A DNA stretch of 64,000 nucleotides from positions 11,485 to 75,484 of the forward strand of contig JAYQOT010000002.1 of the NCBI GenBank assembly GCA_038144955.1, read 5' to 3'. Positions 42,701 through 50,247 of this stretch are shown in pieces. A model generated the notes under the pieces. That model made no database searches, was not told where the DNA came from, and saw only the letters and a program-made list of their open reading frames with translations. Each line of letters starts with the position of its first letter. Position 1 is the stretch's first letter. The position numbers and the translations under genes are program-made. Origin of the DNA: Ga0077527 sp038144955. Lineage in GTDB: Bacteria; Pseudomonadota; Gammaproteobacteria; Burkholderiales; SG8-41.

Positions 42701-43142
42701 CCAACACCAATGCGGTATCGCGGTTGTTATTGCTGCCGCCATCCATGATCAGGTCAACACCGACGTTCAGGATGGCATTGGATGACACCGTCACCGTGCG
42801 GGTGCCGCTGCCGCCGGTGGAGCCGTTGACTGTCATGGTATTGACCACGCTCAAGGTGATGTTTGTATTGATGGTCAGGTTGGGAAAGTTGCCGCCGGCC
42901 ACGAAGTTCACGGTGCCTATGCTTTGATTAGCGGTCACCGTCACCGTGTGATTCAGGTTGGCGATGTTCGCGGTATCCGCCGCACCAGGCACCAAACCTC
43001 CACAACCACTCCAGATGGCGGGATTGTTCCAGTTACCCGTTCCCGTCGACGTACAGGTCGCCGCCCATGCCGGAATTGCAGTCAGCCCCAGCAACAAGAC
43101 TGACAGAGCGAGAAATTCAAATAAATATCTGTTTTTAAACAT
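39732..43142 (-). CDS. mshQ: MshQ-like giant pilus-associated protein (DUF6701)
   Basis: 1136 residues, the largest protein here. Signal peptide ending in AWAA (about 28). The first 470 residues are a low-complexity Thr/Asn/Gly-rich beta-helix or autotransporter-like region (repeated VTVSNALILTNGAV, FNGSFTVSTGGTWNNN, GTNAGTTTFADLTLNN). The C-terminal half (from about 620, SVSVRDTNWSTAGTARLLDN onward) matches the MshQ-type DUF6701 module, with paired cysteines (LTCTLPGGC, ETCGSRSF, CSATGRFVC). Position after mshP matches MshQ. Predicted exported adhesin or tip-associated protein; this is inferred. C-terminus HTKDPSARARFGIRRGDETI shares the RAR/GIRRGDE ending seen in MshQ proteins. Confidence 0.85.
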   Translation of the reverse strand: MFKNRYLFEFLALSVLLLGLTAIPAWAATCTSTGTGNWNNPAIWSGCGGLVPGAADTANIANLNHTVTVTANQSIGTVNFVAGGNFPNLTINTNITLSVVNTMTVNGSTGGSGTRTVTVSSNAILNVGVDLIMDGGSNNNRDTALVLADGASTAVNVTGDFGATNTGGDFNSTARMFITFSGQGTLRVGRNFGGNSTFTAGNGTVILNGASVTQSLPAYTYNNLTILKTGTQAATTAGVTTVNGALSVQSGVLNASNSFTVNGATTVAGTLAMTNTTGTKIFNGSFTVSTGGTWNNNTVTEPVDFNGNFTNNGTFNSGAGVYTFGGTAAQSITGTNAGTTTFADLTLNNANGLTLTGTHNVTVSNALILTNGAVIPGTNTFFVSNNTNGAISRTNGFVAGNLRWALPTAGSVTRTFPVGTGTTYSPADLVFNTVTAGDVTVRATGSDHPDIANSGINPAASVNRYWTVTNNSTTFANLDATFNWIAGDLDGGADTSVFEVQRWDGAIWNSTTTASRSATSIQVSGVTGVGDFVVGAPQAVANGIGRFNAYDTGTAGGAVTGNINTKVAGVPFNVDIIAIRNNRSSIDTNFTGDVRIELIDASNVSGTVDPSTGCDNVNWAVIQTITPDPTFVGGDNGRKTIGVTENNVWKIARFRITNTPGGTLVGCSTDAFAIRPASFSVSVRDTNWSTAGTARLLDNTVATGGRVHKAGQPFTITVTPSPLSANYDTSPTVDTLTCTLPGGCVNGTLDLGTFSGAGVRTSSTATYSEAGAFNLTLVDTDFALIDKTDGTPADCSATGRFVCQSAAPLAVGRFVPDRFVFTAPSTPMLLTFGNETCGSRSFTYIGQPFWYQSLMRPSATIEAVNAGGTVTANYPLNTATLKPQFTESYADGSSPVTLNFASIGTPAATSGSGTGTYTASASGQLSYDRASPVAPFTAAIALTVSANDATDNATDQGTITAASPLVFNGGGPGIAFDNGAGFRFGRLRLTNASSSKLLPLRLPMETQYWDGTFYITNVSDSCTTLATTDVGLGNQVGGGTTSVSSISAISSGRGAITLSVPVGVVNSVDVAVNLGTGGSADACSAFAPATATAANKTHLRGNWCNPPGTHTKDPSARARFGIRRGDETIYRQERFN

Positions 43143-43147
43143 TTATT

Positions 43148-43693
43148 TTACCCGCCGCAGGCAAACCGCGGCCCCGCCGCCGTTGGGTCCTTGCACTTCG
43201 CCGCCGTCACCACCACCTTGCGTTCGACATAGTTGGCATCCGGCACACCGGGACAGCTTGCCTGATTGCAGGCAGTGGCGGTGATTTCGAAAATTCGTAT
43301 CGTCCTGTTTGCTTCGGTGGGATCGCCCGCTGATGTATCCGTGCAGGTTATGGTGACCGCAAACGGCGCCAGTGAACCACCCAGCGAGCCCAGCGCAATG
43401 GTCCCTGTCGGACAGGCCGCGAACGCCGCCGGACCCGGTGCGATGGTGTTGTCGGGATCAAGCGCGCGGAACAGCGCCCAATCGAGACCTGCGCGTGCGG
43501 CATAGTAGGCGCGTACGCCAAGGATGTCGGTCTGCACGGTTTTCTGCTGCAATCCGGTGAATATCACCATGAACGCACCCAGCGCGGACAGGATCACCAG
43601 CAGGAAAATGCCGGTAACCAGGCTGAAGCCCCGTGCGCCGCGGCGCGAGCACCCGCACTTTGCAATCACCGGTAATTTGCGCAAGTTCATCAT
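43148..43693 (-). CDS. mshP: MSHA minor pseudopilin-like protein MshP
   Basis: 181 residues with a class III-like leader and hydrophobic helix (GARGFSLVTGIFLLVILSALGAFMVIF), the PilX/GspK-type pattern lacking Glu at +5. YYAARAGLDWALFRAL is typical. C-terminal half has Cys pairs (CNQASCPG, CKDPTAAGPRFACGG). Its ATG overlaps the mshO stop by four bases. Confidence 0.9.
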   Translation of the reverse strand: MMNLRKLPVIAKCGCSRRGARGFSLVTGIFLLVILSALGAFMVIFTGLQQKTVQTDILGVRAYYAARAGLDWALFRALDPDNTIAPGPAAFAACPTGTIALGSLGGSLAPFAVTITCTDTSAGDPTEANRTIRIFEITATACNQASCPGVPDANYVERKVVVTAAKCKDPTAAGPRFACGG

Positions 43694-44526
43694 GGCAGGT
43701 TGCTCACCTGCGCCTGCTGGAACATGCGCACTTTTTCAGTGGCGCCGCTCGCGGCAAGGCTGTCAATCTGCAGCACCATCGACACCGTACCGATGCTCTC
43801 GGTCAGCGCATTGGCCGAATAGACAAACTGGCACCCACTTGGGCCGGTGTTGACGTTGGCGGCCAGCACCGCGGTTGTCGTCGCGCCCACCGGTGGCGCC
43901 ACCTGTGCGGCGCTGTAGGCATAACCCGAGTAGCGCAGCAACTGACTGCCGACACAGCCATAGGTCACCGGCCCGCTGACCACGTGAAAGCGCTTGCCCG
44001 GCGACGGCGCGGGAAACGGCAGCGTGGTTACAGCGGTAATGTTGATGGTCGGCGCAGATACGCTGGAAAAGTTTGCGCGATTGTCGCCAAAATAGGCATT
44101 CGACGTGGTACCGGTACTGTAAAGGTTGTAGACCACAATGCCGTTGCCCGCGGCCAGTGTCGGCATGGTGGGGTCCAGCACATCGAATGCGGTATCCGCG
44201 GTGGTGAAGTCCAGGGGGTTGCCGCCACCTCCACTGTTCGGTTCGGCGCGATAACGCCCGCCGCCGGTGGTCTCGATGAATTCGATGAATTTGCCGCTGC
44301 CGTCAACGCGCACGCTGTTGGGCAGCGCCAGCCGCAGGTCGCGGGTGATCCGCCGCAGTGCGGTATCAGCCTCGTCGGTCAGCGCCGCACGGCGCGCGGC
44401 ATCAGCGTAGCCTTCAACCGGGCGGCGGATGAACAGCGCGACGGCGGCTGCGACGATGCCGGTGATGGCGATCACCACGATCAGTTCGACCAGCGTGACC
44501 CCCAGGCTGCGGCGGATGATCATCAT
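43690..44526 (-). CDS. mshO: MSHA minor pseudopilin MshO
   Basis: 278 residues. Prepilin site and helix GVTLVELIVVIAITGIVAAA with Glu5, then VEGYADAARRAALTDEADTALRRITRDLRLALPNSVRV, as in GspJ/PilW-type pseudopilins. Long polar C-terminal domain with Cys in YGCVGS and PSGCQFVY. Starts three bases after the mshD stop. Confidence 0.9.
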   Translation of the reverse strand: MMIIRRSLGVTLVELIVVIAITGIVAAAVALFIRRPVEGYADAARRAALTDEADTALRRITRDLRLALPNSVRVDGSGKFIEFIETTGGGRYRAEPNSGGGGNPLDFTTADTAFDVLDPTMPTLAAGNGIVVYNLYSTGTTSNAYFGDNRANFSSVSAPTINITAVTTLPFPAPSPGKRFHVVSGPVTYGCVGSQLLRYSGYAYSAAQVAPPVGATTTAVLAANVNTGPSGCQFVYSANALTESIGTVSMVLQIDSLAASGATEKVRMFQQAQVSNLP

Positions 44527-44529
44527 CGT

Positions 44530-45159
44530 TCAGGGCAGCGCATTGGGTGAGTAACGGGTTCGGTAACCGTCGAGGCGCACGGTGACGTTGCCGGGGCCGG
44601 TTACGGTCACCGTGACCCGCAGCGACTGCGACTGCGGCGGCGTGCTGCCATCGTTCGCAGCCACCGTGACGCCGCCGGCAGTCAGCGCCTCCGCCACGAC
44701 GGCGATCGACACGTTGTAACTGCCCAGACCGGTAATGGTGACGCCCGGGTTGTCGATGGTTGAGGGTGCGCCTCCCGGAAAACTGTTGTAGTCGTTGACG
44801 TTGTCGTAGGGCGTGGTGGTGCTGCCGCGGGTTTCGCCCTCGGCGCCTATGGCTTCCAGCGTGGTCGCGCAGCGCGTCGGATCGACGGGATTGACCGCGC
44901 CGGTGGATTCCGCGGTTCCGGCATTGGCATCGTCCGGGTCGCAGTAAGTGAACGGCATGGCCAGCACTTCTTCCAGATAGGCTTCGGCAATCGCCAGCGC
45001 CTGTTTCTGCGGCAGCGGCTGGGCGCTGGCAATGGTGGTCTGGTTCATCACGCCAAGGATGCCGGCAATGCCGACGCTGACGATGGCGATGAACACCACC
45101 AGCTCGACCAGCGATACGCCTATCGACCGGGCACGATCAGGATCAGTTCGCCGCGACAT
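44530..45159 (-). CDS. mshD: MSHA minor pseudopilin MshD
   Basis: 209 residues from MSRRTDPDRARSIGVSLVEL; helix VVFIAIVSVGIAGILGVMNQ with Glu at +5 (VSLVELVVFI). QALAIAEAYLEEVLAMPFTYCDPDDANAG fits GspI/MshD. The frame continues 54 codons further, but those overlap the mshC gene. The ATG at 45159 overlaps the mshC end by 17 bases, so the two are coupled. Confidence 0.88.
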   Translation of the reverse strand: MSRRTDPDRARSIGVSLVELVVFIAIVSVGIAGILGVMNQTTIASAQPLPQKQALAIAEAYLEEVLAMPFTYCDPDDANAGTAESTGAVNPVDPTRCATTLEAIGAEGETRGSTTTPYDNVNDYNSFPGGAPSTIDNPGVTITGLGSYNVSIAVVAEALTAGGVTVAANDGSTPPQSQSLRVTVTVTGPGNVTVRLDGYRTRYSPNALP

Positions 45160-45583
45160 AACCTGTCTGGGCCGCAACCGTGATCTGCCGCGGCGGATCG
45201 CCGGCGATCGAACTGGTGAAAGTGATGGTTGCTGCAGCACTGGGTCGGCCGAGCCCGTCGAAACTGAACGCTGCGGGACTGAGGGTGACGCCCGACGGCG
45301 CGGTCTCGGTAGCCGCCGCACCGGAGGGGTAGGTCAGCGGCGTACCGCAGCCCCCTGCGGTGCCGGCAGTGACCGTCGTGGCAGTGACACAGACGAACAC
45401 GTCGCGCCGCCAGGCCACCGCGGTTTTCTGCGCCAACCGCACCACGGCAGCCGACTTGTCATAGAAGCCGCGGGACTGGAAGGTGCTGGTCTGGAAAAAC
45501 CGCGGTGCTGCCACTGCCGCCAGTATTCCCAGCAGCGCAATGATCACCACCAGTTCCACCAGCGTAAAACCCGCGGATTTCAT
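45143..45583 (-). CDS. mshC: MSHA minor pseudopilin MshC
   Basis: 146 residues: MKSAGFTLVELVVIIALLGILAA prepilin signature, then VAAPRFFQTSTFQSRGFYDKSAAVVRLAQKTAVAWRRDVFV as in GspH/MshC. GGAG five bases upstream of the ATG at 45583 decides the start. It is the first gene after the pilin terminator, so its expression depends on read-through. Confidence 0.9.
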   Translation of the reverse strand: MKSAGFTLVELVVIIALLGILAAVAAPRFFQTSTFQSRGFYDKSAAVVRLAQKTAVAWRRDVFVCVTATTVTAGTAGGCGTPLTYPSGAAATETAPSGVTLSPAAFSFDGLGRPSAAATITFTSSIAGDPPRQITVAAQTGYVAAN

Positions 45584-45599
45584 GTGGTCTCCGTTACAC

Positions 45600-45645
45600 A
45601 AAAAAAACGGGGAGTGCGCAGCAATCCGCGCCCCCCCGTTTTTTT
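45600..45645 (-). terminator. Terminator or attenuator between the pilins and mshC
   Basis: AAAAAAACGGGG, inner arms GTGCG/CGCGC, CCCCGTTTTTTT: a strong stem flanked by A and T runs, 17 bases before the mshC start. It probably sets a high pilin to low minor-pilin ratio by letting only part of the transcripts through. It is formally bidirectional, but no plus-strand gene uses it. Confidence 0.88.
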
Positions 45646-45691
45646 AACCGGCCCGATTCAGGCGCGATCAGGCTTCCTCGCCATTACCGGA

Positions 45692-46114
45692 TCAGCAACC
45701 AGTGACGGTGCCGCGGGCGGCCACACCCGTGGTTGCGCTATAGGTGACCGCACAAGTCGTATTACCCGTGATATTGAAGGTGTCAGCGGCGCCGGTGTTG
45801 AATGTAAAACCGGAATAAGTCTGCAACGCAGCATCAATACCGCCAGTCGTGTTCGTCGGAATTCCACTGGCATTGGTATTGGCGGTGCCGCCAACCATCG
45901 CGCAGGTCGTGGCCGCAGTATTTCCCGCGGCAGTCCACGACGCCTGACAGAGTGCTGATGCACTGTTGATCGCTCCAATCAGGCCATCGATAGAAGCAAG
46001 CCGGGCCTGACTGCTGGTATTGATGAAGCGCGGCAGTGCTGTCGCCGCCAGAATACCCAGAATCGCGATCACCACGATCAGTTCCACCAGGGTAAAGCCT
46101 CGTTGCTGTTTCAT
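45692..46114 (-). CDS. mshA: MSHA-type major pilin MshA
   Basis: 140 residues. Type IV prepilin: short leader MKQQRG, cleavage before Phe in GFTLVELIVVIAILGILAATALPRF, Glu at +5. The mature body is Ala/Thr/Asn/Ser-rich with Cys in SALCQASW, TTCAMV, TTCAVTYS and the C-terminal TVTGC, giving two likely disulfides. GGAGG eight bases before the ATG at 46114 is the best ribosome binding site in the locus, as expected for an abundant subunit. Directly followed by the terminator. Ser/Thr-rich loops are candidate O-glycan sites for the nearby PglL. Confidence 0.88.
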   Translation of the reverse strand: MKQQRGFTLVELIVVIAILGILAATALPRFINTSSQARLASIDGLIGAINSASALCQASWTAAGNTAATTCAMVGGTANTNASGIPTNTTGGIDAALQTYSGFTFNTGAADTFNITGNTTCAVTYSATTGVAARGTVTGC

Positions 46115-46179
46115 CTGTAGTACCTCCGTCTTCCGCATCATATTAATGAAAACATCGTTATTTCAAAATTTATTCCGGC

Positions 46180-46683
46180 TCAGCATCCTGAGGTCACCAG
46201 AATGCTGAACGTCGGTGACTGGTTAGCAGCCACCGGGGCTGTGTAATTGAAGCTGCAGTTCACCGGATCATTACCAGTAACCATCAATCTCACGGTATCT
46301 CCCGCTGCCGGGCCGCCGAGCTGAATGTCGTAGCCATCAGTCGAGGTCGGTCCGGCATTGATACCCGCCGCGGTAATGATTCCCGCAGCATTGGCCGTGG
46401 GATAGGCATTGACCATCGTCACGTTGACGCCTTCCATCAGCAGCGTCGCCGTGCACTGCGGCGTTGATGCGAGGCAGGCAGCATGTGCCAGCGACGACGC
46501 ACCCTTCATTGCCCCCATGGCGCCGTTGAGTTTGGCCACCCGCGCCTGCACCTGCAGGCTTGCGAAGCGCGGCAAAGCCGTCGCAGCCAGTATTGCCAGA
46601 ATGATGATGACGATGATCAGTTCGATGAGCGTAAAGCCCTGTTGCTTGCGGTTTGTTTGAATCGAACTTCCGTCGCGGCTCAT
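46180..46683 (-). CDS. mshB: Second MSHA-type pilin (MshB or paralogous MshA)
   Basis: 167 residues: longer leader MSRDGSSIQTNRKQQG, then FTLIELIIVIIILAILAATALPRFASL with Glu at +5. NGAMGAMKGASSLAHAACLAS and GYDIQLGGPAAGDTVRL resemble Vibrio MshA/MshB. Cys residues occur in AHAACLAS, TPQCTATL, VNCSFNY and the C-terminal TSGC. The start is uncertain: ATG 46683 or GTG 46701, neither with a clear ribosome binding site. A -24/-12 sigma-54 match lies 50 bases upstream. Which of the two pilins is the major subunit cannot be decided from sequence; order suggests MshB. Confidence 0.85.
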   Translation of the reverse strand: MSRDGSSIQTNRKQQGFTLIELIIVIIILAILAATALPRFASLQVQARVAKLNGAMGAMKGASSLAHAACLASTPQCTATLLMEGVNVTMVNAYPTANAAGIITAAGINAGPTSTDGYDIQLGGPAAGDTVRLMVTGNDPVNCSFNYTAPVAANQSPTFSILVTSGC

Positions 46684-46732
46684 ATATGTGATTTTTTGCA
46701 CAAATAAATAACTCTATCCCATTGATAGTACA

Positions 46733-46747
46733 GCAAAAGTAATGCCA
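46733..46747 (-). promoter_or_regulatory. Sigma-54 (-24/-12) promoter before the pilin pair
   Basis: Minus strand TTGGCATTACTTTTGCT: TGGCA...TTGC with GG and GC separated by exactly ten bases, against the RpoN consensus YTGGCACG-N4-TTGCW. Transcription would begin near 46721, about 38 bases before the pilin ATG. It lies 19 bases past the mshF stop, so activator sites would fall within mshF. Confidence 0.65.
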
Positions 46748-46765
46748 ACAACAACACCCTCCGAT

Positions 46766-47269
46766 TCAACTCCACCGGTAAACAGTGACGGGCGCCAGTT
46801 TGATCCCGGCAATACCCTGAACATCGCCACCCGGTATGGATACCGGCTGACGCAGGATCTGTACCCGGAAACGCAGCTGTTTCAAGCCGTCGCGTCTTTC
46901 GACTTCCAGTCCGTCAGCGGTATTGGCGACATAGACGAGTTCTCGGGACGATGAGTCGAAATACCAGTTGCCGACCTCAGGCCTCCGGGGGTAGTAGCCG
47001 GCATAGTTTGTCGGCTTTTCCGACAGCCAGAGTGTCGGATTCTCGTCTTCCAGCCTGCGGGCATCCTGTTCCCGGTGCTGAATGATCATTTCCGCCAGCC
47101 GCACCTGCAATCCGGTCTTGTAAATCTGCAATTGCATTTCAAACTGCGCGCGTTCCACTTTCTCCTGGTAATAGTTCAACCGCTGCAGCAATATGCCGCA
47201 GAGAATGGACAGCACAACCGCCACCACGGCCAGTTCGAGCAGTGAAAACCCGCGAGCCGGCCGACCCAT
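46766..47269 (-). CDS. mshF: MSHA biogenesis protein MshF
   Basis: 167 residues with a pilin-like helix (GFSLLELAVVAVVLSILCGILLQRL) and Glu at +5 of FSLLE. Body: YYQEKVERAQFEMQLQIYKTGLQVRLAEMI and NWYFDSSSRELVYVANTADG, typical of MshF. Seven bases after the mshG stop. A minor pseudopilin or pilus-associated inner-membrane protein; precise role unknown. Confidence 0.86.
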   Translation of the reverse strand: MGRPARGFSLLELAVVAVVLSILCGILLQRLNYYQEKVERAQFEMQLQIYKTGLQVRLAEMIIQHREQDARRLEDENPTLWLSEKPTNYAGYYPRRPEVGNWYFDSSSRELVYVANTADGLEVERRDGLKQLRFRVQILRQPVSIPGGDVQGIAGIKLAPVTVYRWS

Positions 47270-47276
47270 TTTTCCG

Positions 47277-48503
47277 TTACTTCTTGGCCACCGCGCTACC
47301 CAGATCCCAGATCGGCAGGAACACGCCCAGCGCCAGGATCAGCACCAGAATGCCGAGCATGACGATCAATATCGGCTCGATCTGCGAGCTGAGATGTTTC
47401 AGGTCATACTCGACTTCCCGCTGATAGAGATCGGCAATCTCCCCGGTCAGGTCGTCGAGCGCACCCGACTCCTCGCCAACCGCGATCATCTGCAACACCA
47501 CCGGCGTGAATACCCCGGCATTGCGCGCGGTGTTCAGTACCGACTCGCCGCGCTCCACCCCTTCACGCATGCCGCTGATGCGTTTACCGACAAATACGTT
47601 GTCCACCGTGTTGGCAACCATGCCCAGCCCGCTGGTCACCGGCACGCCGCTGCTGAATGCCAGTGAAAAACTGCGTGCAAACCGGGCCAGTGTCGCCTTG
47701 AGAATGATGACGCCGGCGATCGGTATGCGCAGTTTCATTTCATCCCAGCGCATGCGCCCTTTCTCGGAATTGGCCCAGGCGCGGAACCCGAATACGGCAC
47801 CGACCAGTCCGGCGAGCAGGAAAGGCCAGTTTGTCACCATGAAATCAGAGAACCCGATCAGCACCTTGGTCATCAGCGGCAATTCCGCCTTCATGCTGGC
47901 GTAGACCTTGGCAAAGGCGGGGATCACGAAAATGTTGATGATGACGATGGCGACCGCCATGGTGACCACCACGAAAGTCGGATAGCGGATCGCCGCCTTG
48001 ACCTGCTGGCGCATGAAGGCCTCGAACTCGAGATGGTGGAACAGACGGAGGAACACTTCTTCCATCCGGCCGGTCTGCTCGCCAACACCGACCATCGCAA
48101 CATAAAACGGGTTGAACACTTCGGGATGGCGCGCCAGTGAAGCTGACAGTTCGCGGCCGGTGTCCAGGCTGTCGCGTACGTCACGCACCACTTCGGCGAA
48201 GCGCGGGTTGTCGGTGGAAGCCTCCAGCCCTTTGAGTGCGCCCATGATCGGCACTCCGGCTTTCAGCAGCGTGTACATCTGGCGGCTGAACAGCAGCACT
48301 TCGATGTTGGTGACTTTCCTCTTGCCGAAACTGAAATTGAAACCGGAAGTCTCGTTGGCAGGCGGCGCCGATGGCTTGATTTCCAGCGGAATGATGCCCA
48401 GCCCCGACAGTTGTCCCGCCACCGCACCGCTGTCGGCGCCTTCGAGGATGCCTTTCACGGCTTCGCCGCGTCCGTCGCGTCCCCGATAGGCAAAAAAGGG
48501 CAT
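47277..48503 (-). CDS. mshG: MSHA inner-membrane platform protein MshG
   Basis: 408 residues of the GspF/PilC family, which form the assembly platform on which the ATPase acts. Two repeated domains (LLFSRQMYTLLKAGVPIMGALKGLE near 75-100 and FARSFSLAFSSGVPVTSGLGMV near 275-300), three helices (YPTFVVVTMAVAIVIINIFVIP, WPFLLAGLVGAVFGF and ILIVMLGILVLILALGVFLPIW). Starts seven bases after the mshE stop. Confidence 0.95.
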   Translation of the reverse strand: MPFFAYRGRDGRGEAVKGILEGADSGAVAGQLSGLGIIPLEIKPSAPPANETSGFNFSFGKRKVTNIEVLLFSRQMYTLLKAGVPIMGALKGLEASTDNPRFAEVVRDVRDSLDTGRELSASLARHPEVFNPFYVAMVGVGEQTGRMEEVFLRLFHHLEFEAFMRQQVKAAIRYPTFVVVTMAVAIVIINIFVIPAFAKVYASMKAELPLMTKVLIGFSDFMVTNWPFLLAGLVGAVFGFRAWANSEKGRMRWDEMKLRIPIAGVIILKATLARFARSFSLAFSSGVPVTSGLGMVANTVDNVFVGKRISGMREGVERGESVLNTARNAGVFTPVVLQMIAVGEESGALDDLTGEIADLYQREVEYDLKHLSSQIEPILIVMLGILVLILALGVFLPIWDLGSAVAKK

Positions 48504-48510
48504 GGTCAGT

Positions 48511-50217
48511 CTAGTCCTCGAGCTGGCTGCTGACGCGCATCGCCTCGTCCGGCGAGGTTTTGCCGGAAGCGGCCAGCAACGCCGCGTGATGGCGTAACGT
48601 TTCCTTGCCGATCTGCTGGCGAGCGGTTTTCATGAACAACTGCACGTCTTCCTGGTTGGCAGCTTCGACCACGGGCTTGGTCATTTCCAGCAACTCGTAG
48701 ACACCGGTGCGACCGACGTACCCGGTGCCGTTGCAGTAGGAACAGCCCCGGCCATGCTTGTAGGTGTGCTTGTCCGCGGCATCGCCCAGTTCGCTGCGCA
48801 GCCATTCGTGCTCGCCAGGCAGCGGCTTGTAATCCTCGATGCAGCTGTCGCAGATTACCCGCACCAGGCGCTGCGCAATCACCAGCTGCAATGACAACGC
48901 CACCATGTATCGCGGTGCACCCATGTCGAGCAGGCGCACCGGGGTGCTGACGGCGTCGTTGGTATGCAGCGTTGAAAACACCATGTGACCCGTCATCGCC
49001 GCACGCAGACCCGTTTCAACGGTTTTTTCGTCGCGCATCTCGCCGACCAGCACCACATCCGGATCCTGGCGCAGCGCTGAACGCAACACCCGCTCGAATG
49101 TCAGTTCGATCTTTTCGTTGACCTGCACCTGGTTGATGCCGGGAAGCCGGTATTCCACCGGATCCTCGACGGTGATGATCTTCCGCTCTGCGGTATTCAG
49201 TTCATTGAGCCCCGCATACAGGGTAGTGGTCTTGCCGCTGCCCGTGGGCCCGGTGACCAGCACCATGCCGCTGGGCCGGTGGATGACCTCGCGCACTTTG
49301 ACCAGCATGCTGTCGGGCATGCCGATATTGTCGAGACCTAGTATGCCGCCGTCCTGGTTGAGCAGGCGCATGACCACCGATTCGCCGTACTGGGTAGGCA
49401 TGGTTGAAATCCGCACATCGATCGCGGCGTTGCGCACCTTGACCTGGAAACGTCCGTCCTGGGGCAGGCGTTTTTCCGAGATGTCGAGACCCGACATCAG
49501 TTTCAGCCGCAGCACGACCGCGGAGGCAATCTTGCTGTCAGCCTCGGTCTGCAGATGCAGCACCCCGTCGATCCGGAAGCGGATCTGCAGGCGGCGATCC
49601 TGCGGTTCGATGTGCACGTCGGAGGCGCGCGCCTGGGTGGCATCCTCAAACACGGTCTGCAACAGTTTTACGACGGGGGCTTCTTCCAGACCCGGCGTGG
49701 TGGCCAGTACACCGAAATCAATGGCCGTGCTGTCGCCGAGGTCGGCCTGCAGTTCCTGCGCCAGGCCGGTAATTTCCTCGGTACGGCGGTAACTGCGGTC
49801 AACGGCACGCAGCAAGTCGCTTTCAGTAACGACAGCGAGATCGATGTCCCGCTTCAGAATCCGCAAGATTTCGTCATAAGCCGTAAGGTCGGTCGGATCG
49901 GCCATCGCGACCAGGAAGGTCGAACCACGGTCATCGAGCACCATGGCACGGAACCGGCGCGCCTGGGTCTCGGGCAGCTTCGCCACCGCTTCACGCTTGA
50001 TGTTGTAGTGCTTGAGGTCGATGTAATCAGCGCCGAGCTGACGTGCCAGCGCACGCGAAATCTGTTCCTCGCTGATGAAACCCTTTTCGATGAACACCCG
50101 GCCGAGCCTGCGTCCGGTTTTCTTCTGCTCGTCCAGCGCAGCTTTCAATTGTTCTTCACTCAGCAGCTTCTGCTGAACCAGTATTTCGCCGAGACGGATT
50201 TTTTCAGGACGGCCCAT
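48511..50217 (-). CDS. mshE: MSHA pilus extension ATPase MshE with c-di-GMP-binding MshEN domain
   Basis: 568 residues. The N-terminus has two 24-residue MshEN motifs, 8-31 (RLGEILVQQKLLSEEQLKAA...) and 37-60 (RLGRVFIEKGFISEEQISRA...), separated by five residues, the layout that binds c-di-GMP in V. cholerae MshE. The first motif has Lys where Gly is usual. Then a GspE N2 region, the ATPase with Walker A GPTGSGKTTTLYAGL, Asp box LRQDPDVVLVGEMRDEKT, His box MVFSTLHTND and tetracysteine CDSCIEDY...GCSYCNGTGYVG. First gene of the msh locus; the ATG at 50217 is about 20 bases from the predicted sigma-54 start point. Confidence 0.95.
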   Translation of the reverse strand: MGRPEKIRLGEILVQQKLLSEEQLKAALDEQKKTGRRLGRVFIEKGFISEEQISRALARQLGADYIDLKHYNIKREAVAKLPETQARRFRAMVLDDRGSTFLVAMADPTDLTAYDEILRILKRDIDLAVVTESDLLRAVDRSYRRTEEITGLAQELQADLGDSTAIDFGVLATTPGLEEAPVVKLLQTVFEDATQARASDVHIEPQDRRLQIRFRIDGVLHLQTEADSKIASAVVLRLKLMSGLDISEKRLPQDGRFQVKVRNAAIDVRISTMPTQYGESVVMRLLNQDGGILGLDNIGMPDSMLVKVREVIHRPSGMVLVTGPTGSGKTTTLYAGLNELNTAERKIITVEDPVEYRLPGINQVQVNEKIELTFERVLRSALRQDPDVVLVGEMRDEKTVETGLRAAMTGHMVFSTLHTNDAVSTPVRLLDMGAPRYMVALSLQLVIAQRLVRVICDSCIEDYKPLPGEHEWLRSELGDAADKHTYKHGRGCSYCNGTGYVGRTGVYELLEMTKPVVEAANQEDVQLFMKTARQQIGKETLRHHAALLAASGKTSPDEAMRVSSQLED

Positions 50218-50247
50218 TCAGTTTTCGCTCAAAATGATGCGTATGAC

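Noticed and set aside
39757..43284. Many plus-strand frames opposite mshQ
   Set aside because: The Thr/Asn-rich repeats give open complementary frames; none has a start signal or recognisable fold.
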